Of a DNA stretch of 64,000 bases, positions 20,772-31,748 are shown piece by piece. The notes beneath the pieces were generated by a model. That model worked only from the letters and a program-made list of their open reading frames with translations. It had not been told where the DNA came from and did no database searches. The position numbers and the translations under genes were made by a program. Source of the stretch: Antitrichia curtipendula (Eukaryota > Streptophyta > Bryopsida > Hypnales > Leucodontaceae); contig OX579633.1 of the NCBI GenBank assembly GCA_951230915.1, positions 21,114,574-21,178,573 of the forward strand, written 5' to 3'. Numbering within the stretch: the stretch's first letter is position 1; every line of letters begins with the position of its first letter.

Positions 20772-23700
20772 GGTGATTGCACACTACGGTCGCCCTCCGC
20801 CAAATATACAATCTAGTAAAAATTAGTATAAAATGTATGCAAATTGGTAATAAATGGAGTCAAAATGCCATTTATACCAAAATTTAGTGTTGGCCCATCT
20901 AAATTTAAAAGGTATTTCTATAGATTCTCAAATTTAAAATAAATAAAAAACAATTTAAAGTTAAAATTTGGCTCTTATACTAAAATCACACATTTGCTAA
21001 GATATTTTCTTATATATATAGGTCCTAAAACACTAATTAAGTGCCTAGTCTAAGTACCTATACATTAGAGCATTAGATTTAGCTCTTTGAATTGTAAGAA
21101 TGAAACCCCAACTAGGAAAAAAAAATACAACAATGCTAAACATGAATCTATGACAATTCAAACATTTAATGTTTATACTGCATACATTCAATTAATAGAT
21201 GAAATTCACTTTTTGTTATGCAATTATCAATGTATGCAAAATATAAGATTCCAATCCGTTTTTTATTTATTTTTTAAGTCACAAAAACTATAGAAAAAAT
21301 GACTCCAAACTCTCATCTTGTGTAGAAATTTTGCTGTGACTACGATTTTTGACAACTGTAGTGTGCTTTTACTTTGTCAATCTTCCTTGACCCTTGTGTA
21401 CCACTCCAAGAATTTTGCATAACAGATAATACAATTGGCATGTTTTGTCATTCGTAATTATCATTGCATTTTTATGCAATCTTTTTCAAGCATACCAAAG
21501 TTCAATTTCAATAGAGTATGTCTTGTGTTTCAGTAAATGGGTGTTAGACAAAGGTTTAATTACTTAACTCCTTAGACATTTTCTCCATCAAAAAATGCTC
21601 AAAACTATTAATTTTATTGCAAAGTGCAAAAAACTATAGAAATTGCTTGTTTTGCATATCTGACTATAGCATCTTGCACTAGACTAGTATATAAATGTGT
21701 GTAATTACTTTCAAAACTTTGGCATTACATAGGAATGCCGTAAGCCCAATGGACTGCAGACGCTTTTATCATTCCACCCAGCCCTGTCATTCGCTACACC
21801 AATGGTAAAGCGAGCAACAAAATGAAATCTATATAGGATTTTTTTATTGTACTCTATGACCTTTGCAAGCTTATTTTCTCTTATTATTAAAGGAACATTG
21901 TAGAGAAGAAAAGTGCCAAGGCACCCTCTGCTTTTGTACTCCTCGTTTGCAAAACAAACATAAAAGTCCATAGCTCCAAGAAAAAAAAACCCTTCAAATA
22001 GTGCATTCCGTAGTAATTCATTGAAATAGAAAAAATTGTTGAAGGGATGCAACAATATATATTTTGCAACCTTACCACCATGTTATTCTCTATCTACTCT
22101 TGCCAAGCTCAAGCATGGGAGAGACAATCATGAAAAATATTTTTTCTCTACCAAATAAGCTAGCAACTTTCACTTTCAATTGGATTCACCACCTATGTGT
22201 TGTTTATGCCTAGTCATTCCAAATAACACTACTCCCCCTAACTTATCGTGATTGCTAGCACAGAGTTAGCCAGGAATTTTTATTCTAATCTTGTCGCAAT
22301 CACACACTTGATGAAAGAGCTTTACAAGTTGCTTGCCCTTGCCTTCATTGATCCAAACAAGCTCTAGCAAGGCACGTACTAAGTAATACATTCTTAATAC
22401 CTTTAGCAGTTCCTACCAAACAACCAAAGCAATGGTAGCTGATCATGATCTTACATTAGACTAGTATAAAAAAATTTGGAAGAAATTTCAAAAACTTTGA
22501 CTTGTAGAATTGCAAGATATTTGCATTTGAAGTAAAGATATCTAATTTTTCTACACCTTACCCAAATAGATTATTTAAGGCTTTGAATCTTCATAGCTTA
22601 ATATTTTTGCACTACACATTTTGAATTTCTATTTTTTTTATGTTGAAGACTTGAGTTAAAATTCAGAGAAAAAAATTCAGATAAACACATAAATGATTTT
22701 CGTTCTTTAAAAAATTGTTAAAAAGAAGTAGGTCCAAGATTGAATGAAAATTAAATCATTAATAGCTCTAAGATGGAATTGAAACCCAATAATCCCAATG
22801 ATGAGATTATTCTAACGAGCAAAGTTGCCCCTGTTAAAAAAAAATTACTTATAAAATTTACATTCAAAAATTAAGCCTATGAATTATTTTTTCAAAAAAA
22901 TGCTTAAATACAAAAAAAAAGAAAAAGATTATGTATAATTTCTTCATCACTAATTCGAATAGAATGAATCAATCTTTCTATGTAGATTAAATGCCATATT
23001 TAACTTCTTCTAGACTTTTGAAAGTGTAGAATTAATAATGATCATCAGGAGATCCCACGATGATCATCGGGAGATAATTTAAAACATTGAGTGATCAATT
23101 GTAACATCATGAGATCTCCCAATGACTATTATAGGATTTCCCAGTGACCATTATGAATTCTAGACTTTCAAAAGTCTAAAACTCATTGAATAGTCCAAAA
23201 GTAGTTAAATGTAGCATTTAAGCTCTAAAGTCCCGAAGTCCCTATGGGGGACTTTTGGGATTTCAGATAGGCATGAGTGATTTCAATTTTTGACATGATT
23301 TTTTGAAACTTTTTTTGAAGATGGAAAATTAGATTAGCTTTATGGAAGTATAATTTTTATTTCAATTGGTGCCCAGGAGCAAAAATTAAGCCACCCTAAG
23401 TCCAAAAAGCACCTCAAGGGGTAGTCCAAAAAAATCACAAAAAATTATTTTTTTATTTTTTTTTATTTTTCTCAAATATTACATATTTATCTACATCTAA
23501 AGCTTTGAATCATTCTATTTGGACTAATGATGAGAAAATTATGGACAATCTTGTTTTGGGGGCAATCTCAAGGGGGGCACTTAGTTCTACTACAACAAAC
23601 CACGTGCGGACAAGTGGTTTTTAATAAACTATAATTTCAACCTAAAATTTTGAATATTGTGTAATAATGATTATAGGTTTCTATTGCCAAAATTTCCAAC

Positions 23701-24175
23701 TCAAATGAAATATAAAATCATTTCTAGAAGAGGTTGAAAATGAACAAAAATGGCATGTTTTTCAACTCAAATAATTATAGAGAACAAATTTAGATGACCA
23801 TTAAATCAATATTCAACTCAAAATGAGCTTTCACTAGAGAGTTATTTTTAGAAAAAATTTGTTCATTTTTTAGACAATTTTTTCTTATATAATATAGGGA
23901 TGTGAAAGTTATTTTTCAATTCTATAGTGTATCTTTTTACTTCAAAAATTTGTAACTAATTATTATTAAAAAATATAAATATCAATAATTCAAACATAAA
24001 CTTTCAAAGTAGAAAAATCTTTTTTTATTTTTTTTATTTTTTTTTAATTTAAAATTCAAAAAAATATATAGGGGGTCCAAAGTTTTATTTACACATGGTT
24101 TCTAATGGATACTCTAAGTGAACTCCCCAAGGGGGCAATTTAAGTGGTCTTCGATGGAAAAAAGGCCTTGGAACT
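20772..24175. other. AT-rich repeat-derived intergenic DNA
   Basis: No supportable gene. At 23,040-23,150 short 'gggagat/atctccc' and 'gatcatc' motifs are clustered in both orientations. 23,220-24,100 resembles, loosely, the TTAA-flanked repeat family seen elsewhere (phrases such as 'aaaattaagccaccctaag'). The rest is poly-A/T-rich. Confidence 0.4.
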
Positions 24176-25025
24176 TTAACCCTTAAAGCCCCAAGGGTGT
24201 TTTCTGCCAAAAACCACTCAAAACTACCACTTCTGTTGTATTCATTTAAGGAAACCAATTTATTTTTATTTTTTTGGAATTGAACCATATGATCTTGTAC
24301 TTAACTTGTCTGAGATCATGTGGTAAAAATTTCATCAAATTTGACAGTACAAATTGGAAGATATTAGCATTCAAAGCTGAACAAAATTTTTTTTCCAAGA
24401 AGATGCTTAAATTGCTCAAAAAACTAAGATTGTCCATAACTTTTTCATCTCTAGTCTATATAGAATGAATCAAAGCTCCATGTATAGTTAAAAACATAAT
24501 CTTTTAGAAAAAAAATTCAAAAAAAAATATTTTGACTTTTTGTAATTTTTTTTGGGCTGCCCGCCAATCTCCATTTTTTGCTCATTGTGCCATAACTTTT
24601 TCATCTGGCATCCAATTGAAACAAAAATTATAAGGTAGGCACCCCCAAAATGGCACCTCACTTTAAAGTGCCATCTACAAGATGTGTACATTTCCAAAAT
24701 CAGTTATGTACCTATTTGGATGGAACGCTTTCAGAAACAAACTTTGACCCTTAATAACTTTTGCATATGATGTCCAAATGCCATGTTCTCTGGTGCGTTA
24801 AAACCTTGTTTCACTTGTCAACAAGAATATATGAAAATTTGACCGATCTAATAGTAGTGACTAGGCTCAGTAGCAAAAAGTGGAGGTTTTGGGTGTACCG
24901 ACCTTATATCCACACAGCTCTTGCAAAGCTAAACAACCTCAAAAAATCTCAAAAAATTTCACTTCAAACTGAGACAATAGGAACCTACCCAGACCCAAGG
25001 GAATTAACGGGGCTTTAGGGGTTAA
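24176..25025. mobile_element. TTAA-flanked inverted-repeat element, copy A (850 bp)
   Basis: It starts TTAA-CCCTTAAAGCCCC and ends GGGGCTTTAGGG-G-TTAA, so it has inverted termini and TTAA on both sides. The interior is homologous, in inverse orientation, to copy B ('ccaaaaaccactcaaaact', 'gatcttgtact', 'gatcatgtg'). It has no coding capacity and is a non-autonomous element. TTAA specificity recalls piggyBac, but other families cannot be excluded. Confidence 0.65.
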
Positions 25026-25158
25026 GGGTTAAAATACTTTCTACGAGATATAAAATTTTAAAAAATTTGATTTTGGCTTTCTGTGACTTTTTTCATACTA
25101 CCTAAAAAACTCCAATTTGGGTTTCACGTGATATAACTTTTGCTTTTGGCACCTATTG

Positions 25159-25163
<5 letters not shown>

Positions 25164-25239
<76 letters not shown>

Positions 25240-25340
25240 ATATATATATTTTTTCTTTTTTCTTTTTTCTTTTTTCTTTTTTTTTTCTTTTTTTTTCTTT
25301 TTTTTCTTTTTTTTCTTTTTTTTTCTTTTTTTTTCTTTTT
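25164..25340. repeat. (TA)n followed by polypyrimidine T(6-9)C tract
   Basis: About 40 TA units run to ~25,249, followed by T-runs interrupted by single Cs up to the left terminal repeat of the retroelement. ORFs through this tract are artefacts. Confidence 0.95.
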
Positions 25341-27009
25341 TAGACTTAGATTCTAGGATGCACTCCTAGACTCTTTTAGTCTACTGTTGTTGTAAGGATT
25401 TATAGAAAATAATATCCTATCATTTTCTTATTTCCTATATACATTCATATTTCATTAATATATAATGAATTACCAATGTGTATTTTTATTTATTTATTTA
25501 TTTATTTATGGATTTTGTTATGTCATTGGTTTTACATTTCCTTAGGGCGATGGATTATACCTTAGACTAAAGTACCATCTATTAAACCTCCAACTGCTTA
25601 ACGATACAAGTCTATAAGCAGGTTATTAATATCATATACTAATGCTTGTTTACTCCTACGTACAAGTGAATTTATCCCTGGATATCACATATCTAATTTC
25701 CCTCTAAGAGCTTTTAAAACTGAGCAAAAATGGCGGGTGGAGTTGGGCTGTGTGCCTTAACTACGCTTTCAAACCATCCTGATCAAACGGTTTGATGACC
25801 GACTTGACGAGCCGAACATTGAGTCGCCACTGCCAGTCCTGGACTCCGGTCTGTGGCTGCGGCACTAACTTACGGCACTCCTGCTTAGTACTAGCTGGCT
25901 GTGGATCGATGCCCTGCCATTGCGAAAGGCAGACCGTCGGGTGTTGCTCGGTCTTCTGTACCGCAGTCAAGCTGCATTGCGTGGCTGGGCGACTGTGATC
26001 AACGTGACTTGAGTTGCGGGCTGCAAACAGACGGGGGCTTGGGAGTCACGGTGCGGTAGAGTTTTTTACGATGGTGCTGGGATCTCAAAACAGCGGACAG
26101 CAGGTGCTGATCATTGCTATAGCATTGCATAATTCTAAAATCTGGAATTATATGCTTTGGGCATTTATAAAGTGTATGTTTATGTATTTTTTGTTAGCTT
26201 TCTCTCTTGTGAATATACGATGACAAGTTGTGGTAATCTTAAGACACCTCGTGCACGTCCATTAGCATACTAATTGTCTGCTGGTTGGCATGGGTACAGG
26301 TGAGGATTACCACCTCTCGAGAAATTTCTCACAAAAATTTCCACAAAATGCACTGGGACGGAAGGACCTTCAGTCTACCAACTTTTTTGAAGCTATACGA
26401 CTGTTTCCTGCAAACAGAGGATTTTGTTTCATTTACTTGCTATGCTTGCTTTGGTAATATGAATATGCTGGATTGTGTTAGCGGGACTTGGTTGTTCTCC
26501 TGAAACTTTGACTGTACTGGAAGTTACACTGTTCTAGCTAATAAGATGCCCAGGCCGTATACCCTGGCTCTTTGCTTTTCTTCACATAGTCTGAGACCCA
26601 CAAATCGGCCGAGAGCTGTTGAGTCTGTACTAGTACTTTACGGAGCAGGTTGGATTTCGATCTTGGATAGCCACTTGCTTCCAGCGGTATTTTTATAGTA
26701 TATTTTTTTGATTTTACAGCTACCCTTTATGGTATATGCTAAATCAAAAATTTAGCCATGATGACCACTATATGACCTCACCAATCCAAAGTTGATATTA
26801 GGATTTGCATATTGCTCTCCTAGACAATTATTCTGGGGATTATGGACTGTAGGATGAATTAGGACTGATAAACAAATGATTATTCTAGTTCTACCTTACT
26901 ACTGTAACGCTCATATAACCTGGGTTACTTTACCAAAAATTCTAAAAATGAATGACAAACGGGATTTAGAATCTACTTTGACTCTATCAAAGAAGTATCG
27001 AAAAAACAA
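25326..27009 (+). repeat. Left terminal direct repeat (pLTR-like)
   Basis: It starts with a T-rich lead into AGACTTAGATTCTAGGATGC and ends TATCGAAAAAACAA. It contains a 9-bp inverted pair, GTGGTAATC (26,230-26,238) and GATTACCAC (26,305-26,313). Short ORFs inside occur identically in the right repeat and show no recognisable product. Length and direct orientation fit the pseudo-LTRs described for Penelope-like elements. Confidence 0.85.
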
Positions 27010-27143
27010 TTTTTTTACCTCCATCCTTTAAGAGATGGTGAATCTCTTTTGGATTCTTCTTTTTGTTACTGTCTTTCTAACTTCTCCTATGTTGAGTCGA
27101 CTGTTGACAACCACTTATCAAGGAGCCAGTTTGGCACCCAGAT

Positions 27144-28868
27144 TTGCAATCCTTGGGATATGATCTCCCACTGCCGCCTCCAATTCCGATCATTCAAGCT
27201 ACTCTGGCGAGCCTTAAACCCGCTGAGATTCATGCGTTTATACAACAAACCGACTTGGAATCGATCAAAAATAGTAGTGACGAAGGTGAGATACCTCTAC
27301 TTCTCAGTACATTAGATCTTGCACAATGGACCAGAGTCTTCGAAGTAGCCAACAGTAAGACCCCGGAGCAGGGTTTGGTTTGGCTCAAGGAACTTCACGC
27401 ATTTTTGGATGATATTATCGCCAAAGACGCTGAGGAATACGCGCGATCCCAGAAGGACGCAATTTCTATGGAGGTGGCCATACGGGCTGCCAACAACAAG
27501 GAGGACCTGGAACTGTCAAACAGCCAGAAGAGTAACGGTGAGATGTCGATCATTTCACATCCCTTCCTGGAAGGTATGAAAATGGAGCCTAGTGAACGTA
27601 TTGCCATCGAGGAACTGCAAGAACTGATTATTTGTACTCAAAAACAGAAAGAGGAGGCGGAATTGATCGCTTCTGGCAAAAGATTAGCAATCCCCTTCAC
27701 ACCGCCTCGAACGGTGGAAGACATGTTAATCAATTGCGACCACCGAGTCTAGCAAGTTGGCAACATTAATCTCCTAGCCCCAATCCCCCTGTTTGCATGG
27801 AGGATTTGGGGTGGTTTACAGATCGGAGAGATGAAAGAGTGCAAAGAATCTGCGGTAAACAACAGGGCCATGAGCACTGCGGCTAGCTCGATGAGCAATG
27901 CCTTCAGTCTCTGTTCCTTTGATCATACAAAATGCAGCACTGATAGCATCAAGCTGCAGTGTAAGATCGATCCCCCGACTGACAAGCATAGAAGGGATAG
28001 ACATATGCAAGAACTCTGGAATGGCAAGAGACTATACATGAAATGTTGTTGCGCTCCAAACGCTACCCAGGGTTGTGCGGGATCAATGATTTGGTGGGAC
28101 CATGCCATATGGTTCATGGCCAACCATCTTGACCGTTTTTTTGAAGACATTCCTCATCCGTCACTCAAGTCAAAATTTAGTGCCTTCTTAGTTTGGCTTC
28201 ACCAAGCAGGGGCGTTAGCGATTAAATGCCATGTTTCCTTCATGCATGCCCGTAAATGGATCTGCGAAGGAGCCGTGCAACTTGCTATCAATCCAGAGGG
28301 ACCTCTTTTTAAAGAAAATCCCCATCTGCCCGGTTACAAACAGGTGGAACGCCTCCTAAAACCAGCTAGTTGGTCGGTGGCTAACCCTGACAAAACTTCG
28401 CAAGCTCCGGCAGCGAAACGGCAGAAGCTCATGACGACACCTCCAGGTGGTCAAAATGCAGCAAGGGGTCGAGGTAACAATGGAGGGGGTAGAGGCTACG
28501 GTAGAGGCCGTGGCAATAACTACTACAACTCCCCTGGACAACAGTGGAACAATGCACCGAACTGGCAACGGTTCAATAAAAATTCCAATGTTACGGGCCA
28601 AACCTCTAATGAAACGAGGCGGCAGTCCCCCTGGAGCAAGGATTCCAATCGCCCACCACGTACACCTGATACAATACCCGCATTTTCGAATATGAGTATG
28701 GGTGATTCCATAGATACCGAGTCAAAGGATAGACTCTCTGAAAATCCACAATCAGGCCAAGTCTCAACTGGGAATACCAGTGCACCAACTTTGAGCCGCA
28801 TTCAATCCATTGCAGATTCTCTTCTTAAGTGCAAGGCACTTAGCTTTGCCGATACCAATGAGGACTGA
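27144..28868 (+). CDS. Gag-like RGG-box ORF interrupted by one amber codon
   Basis: A single frame of 574 codons is open except for TAG at 27,750-27,752 (next codon CAA). The first part (~202 aa) is acidic and helical. The second part has a cysteine-rich stretch (KCCCAPNATQGC), tryptophan-rich helices and a basic glycine/arginine/asparagine region (GRGNNGGGRGYGRGRGNN) typical of RNA-binding Gag or ORF1 proteins. The frame is open from 27,108, but the first in-frame ATG is at 27,468, so the true start, an intron or a frameshift is unresolved. An overlapping ATG frame (27,035) encodes a short hydrophobic peptide ending at a TGA just inside this ORF. The amber could be a readthrough site or a mutation. 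Role inferred: nucleoprotein of the retroelement. Confidence 0.6.
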
Positions 28869-29583
28869 GAAATTCCTGCATCATGCGACTAGGGGTGCAT
28901 ATTTGCTATCCTCTTCGTTGCAATGTAGTAGGTTTGTTTAGAAAAAAGTTTTTTCAATTTTATATTTTTTTGGACTAAGCAGTCGCTGTCTCCTGGATTC
29001 TACTTAGCGAGATGACGCAGGCAGCGTGGACAGTAGGCCGATAGTCAAGAGGTGGAGATCAGCTCGGACTGATGTCCACTTTGAGATGATACACTTTACT
29101 TTCTTGAAAGATTTTTTGAGAAATTTACTACCATATCTCATTCGTTCCACCGGGGCGTTTGGGGATACGGACAAGTTTATAAACCAGGTTCAGATGGATC
29201 AGGCATTTCGTTTTACGAATGGTGATTTACATCGGTGTATATATTTTTTTGAAATATATTTTTTTGAATATATATTTTTTTGAATATATTTTCTTTGAAT
29301 ATATATTTTTTTTTGAACATATATACAGTGTTAGTCCAATCTTCCGGTAAACTTCGGTTGTATTTGATGACTGCAGTATATGATCTGATCAGGCTTCTTC
29401 ATTATCACCTTGCGTTTGGGGTGATATGGCTTTTTATTTATCATACATTTTTTTTGAACAGACACAACTCGGATCCTTACCGCCGACCAAGTGGGAAGAA
29501 CAATTCTATAGCGAGGCAGCAAAGCCAAACCTTTGGGTATTATAATTGTTACATATTCCAACAGAGCATTGGAATGGATCAAC
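28869..29583 (+). other. Spacer between Gag-like and RT ORFs with a T-rich tandem repeat
   Basis: 29,026-29,230 reads as protein-like sequence (KRWRSARTDVHFEMIHFTF). It then runs into about five units of 'tatatttttttgaa' at 29,237-29,325, after which coding-like sequence resumes. This could be an expanded repeat disrupting an N-terminal extension of the RT, or an untranslated leader. Confidence 0.45.
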
Positions 29584-31611
29584 ATGAAGCAACTCTTCCA
29601 AGAAATGGTTCTGCATTTTGGTTTTCCACAACTGATCCCACTAGTTCAAAAACTGCTGTTTGCATGGCGGTACCTTGACAGCATTGCTACATTACTATAT
29701 AAACCTACTCTTGTCTTCAAAAACTTCATCTTTTCTGACATACTTGAAAGTTCTAAACCGTGTCTATGCAAGCTGGCCAAGCGGCTCCGGAGTTTCCTGG
29801 ACCCGTTGACCCTGCAAGAAGCTAACAGCGTTACCACACCAGACATTCATGTTCGAACGGTGAGCTGTGATTTACTGCAACATGGCGACCTACGAAAAGC
29901 AGTGATTATGGGATTAAACCATGTTCCACTCAAACCTACAGCCATCGGGGTATGTATCTCTACAGTCCTTGATGCATTTGAACAAACTGCTGTAATCTTA
30001 GGCCTGGATTCGTTGGACTTTCCTTTAGTCGAAGCTAAGGAATGGGTACGAACCACTTGCCTCACTCGCCTCAAGAAGGCGAGAGATATCAATAAATTCG
30101 GGTTTCGTTCGTCGCAACCTGATTTATTTTCCTCGACAGCAGTGTTAAACGAAGTGGCTTGGATCACGGAAAATCTCTACTGTTCTGGGTTAGATAAAGC
30201 CGCCAATAATGCGTGTTTTATATGCATTAAGCATATCCGGATGTTAGCCTTTGAACGGCTAATGAGTTCTGACTTTTCTCCTTGCCGAGAAAACGATGAC
30301 TGGAAACCCCGTGCGACAGTGATCGAAGAAATCACAACAGAGCTCAGGGAGGTCATTCCGGAACTTAATGTGACCTACAACTCCCTTCCCTACTTGATGG
30401 CCACGTATAAGTTACATAAGCTTAAATATCGATGGCTCACCAATGCTTTTCGGACGGTGTACTCTAATCTAGCCCACATGCTGACTATCGCTACGATGCT
30501 CATTCTGGATCGAGTTAAGGACTGGGCAGCAGCTGTGCACTTAGGTTTTCTGAATTTTCTCAGAGTTGATACTTCCCTGTTTTGGCTAGTAAACTCTGCT
30601 ATTGAGGTTGCGTTAAACCTCCCGGCCAAATTGACTAGTATTTATGTGGCGGATATAACTCGCTGTTACGAGACTATCCCTCTGCGTGGCACTGACAATT
30701 TGTCGGATGCGATCGCATATATTATACGATTAGGGTTTCGACAAGAACGTACCAAACACCCTAGGTCGAATCCACAGATTTGGATCAGAGTCGACAATGT
30801 AGGAAATGCGGCACATGCTACGTGGAGTACATGTTGTCCGACATATGGGAATTGCTTTCCTTTGTCAGAAAAAAGACTGATTAGTCTTCATACATGGCTT
30901 ATGGGACACTGTTTTGTTGGCCTGGGTGACCGTGTATGGAAACAATCCCTCGGGATCCCTATGGGCTTTAGCTACTCACCCTTATGGTGCAATCTATATC
31001 TCCTACATTTTGAGATTCAATTTATGCAACGGCTGGGTAAACTAGGGAGAACAGATCTTATGAGACACTTTAAACACTCATACAGATATATTGATGATTT
31101 ATGCTGGATCAACAATGAGTTAGCACGGCAATTTCTGGACCCGAATCAGATTCGGTCTCCAAATAACCCTTTTTGGATATATCCACTAGACATTTTGGAG
31201 ATTAAATGTGAAATTACCAAATTTGCGAAAGAATTTCCACTCAAGGGAATTAGTGCACATTTCATGAACCTAGATATTGATATCTTGGACGACTTCTCAG
31301 GAACATACTGTACTTCCAAATTTAATAAACGGCGAGATCTCCCTTTCCAGTTTTCGCAGTACATTCAGTTCAGGTCAAACAAACCTGTTCGACAATCATA
31401 TAGTATTGCTATATCCCAAGCGGTGCCGATACTGTATTTATCAAACACTGTCAAAGCGGTTCTTACCGAGTTGGAAGTCCTAGTTACCACGCTGCAAAGT
31501 AACAGCTTTCAGAGGAACAGGCTCCACAGCAACATCCGGAGATTTTTGCAAAACAGCAATTTCCCGAGGATCAAATATGATCTAGCCATGGTTATAGACA
31601 ATCTAAGGTAA
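29584..31611 (+). CDS. Penelope-like reverse transcriptase (endonuclease not visible)
   Basis: A 675-aa protein from the first in-frame ATG (29,584; the frame is open 17 codons further upstream). Motifs in order: DKAANNACFICIKH (~204-217); ATYKLHKLKYRWLTNA (~273-288), matching the PK(V/I)HK-type element of Penelope RTs; VADITRCYETIPL (~355-367, motif A, catalytic D); LGIPMGFSYSPLWCNLYL (~456-473, motif B); and YRYIDDLCW (~500-508, motif C). A C-terminal thumb follows with LDIDI...TSKFNKR...LPF.FSQYI...QSYSIAISQ, parallel to Penelope 'FLD...YRKPT...HP...K' segments. The reading frame ends soon after, so no GIY-YIG domain follows. It would copy the element RNA by target-primed synthesis in the nucleus. 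The assignment to the endonuclease-less Penelope group is inferred; the RT identity is firm. Confidence 0.82.
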   Translation: MKQLFQEMVLHFGFPQLIPLVQKLLFAWRYLDSIATLLYKPTLVFKNFIFSDILESSKPCLCKLAKRLRSFLDPLTLQEANSVTTPDIHVRTVSCDLLQHGDLRKAVIMGLNHVPLKPTAIGVCISTVLDAFEQTAVILGLDSLDFPLVEAKEWVRTTCLTRLKKARDINKFGFRSSQPDLFSSTAVLNEVAWITENLYCSGLDKAANNACFICIKHIRMLAFERLMSSDFSPCRENDDWKPRATVIEEITTELREVIPELNVTYNSLPYLMATYKLHKLKYRWLTNAFRTVYSNLAHMLTIATMLILDRVKDWAAAVHLGFLNFLRVDTSLFWLVNSAIEVALNLPAKLTSIYVADITRCYETIPLRGTDNLSDAIAYIIRLGFRQERTKHPRSNPQIWIRVDNVGNAAHATWSTCCPTYGNCFPLSEKRLISLHTWLMGHCFVGLGDRVWKQSLGIPMGFSYSPLWCNLYLLHFEIQFMQRLGKLGRTDLMRHFKHSYRYIDDLCWINNELARQFLDPNQIRSPNNPFWIYPLDILEIKCEITKFAKEFPLKGISAHFMNLDIDILDDFSGTYCTSKFNKRRDLPFQFSQYIQFRSNKPVRQSYSIAISQAVPILYLSNTVKAVLTELEVLVTTLQSNSFQRNRLHSNIRRFLQNSNFPRIKYDLAMVIDNLR

Positions 31612-31662
31612 CCCTGGACCTATCAACACACCTGTCTGGTAAAAGAAAAATACTTCATGTGA

Positions 31663-31703
31663 AGTGCTTGGTGTATGCCTCAATAGAGGGTACACCAAGT
31701 ACT
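31663..31703 (+). promoter_or_regulatory. Strong 3' stem-loop after the RT ORF
   Basis: A 13-bp outer stem (AGTGCTTGGTGTA with TACACCAAGTACT, one G-T pair) is topped, after a small bulge, by CCTC-AATA-GAGG. It lies 52 bp after the RT stop and just before the right terminal repeat. A second short inverted pair, ACTTCA..TGAAGT, overlaps at 31,652-31,665. It is a candidate RNA recognition signal for the RT or an RNA 3'-end signal. Confidence 0.65.
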
Positions 31704-31748
31704 CCTACTGAGGACATTCACACCAAGGGTGGTGGTGGGTGTTTTTTT

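Noticed and set aside
25140..25356. ORFs with YIYIYI / FFFF repeats
   Set aside because: Translation of (TA)n and poly-T tracts.
25760..26503. Short ORFs conserved in both terminal repeats of the retroelement
   Set aside because: Their identity follows from near-identity of the repeats; composition and overlap in opposite strands give no sign of selection for protein.
25326..27009. Hammerhead ribozyme in the terminal repeat
   Set aside because: I looked for CTGANGA together with GAAA on both strands and found no convincing paired core, although such ribozymes are known in some Penelope-like elements. A covariance-model scan would be decisive.
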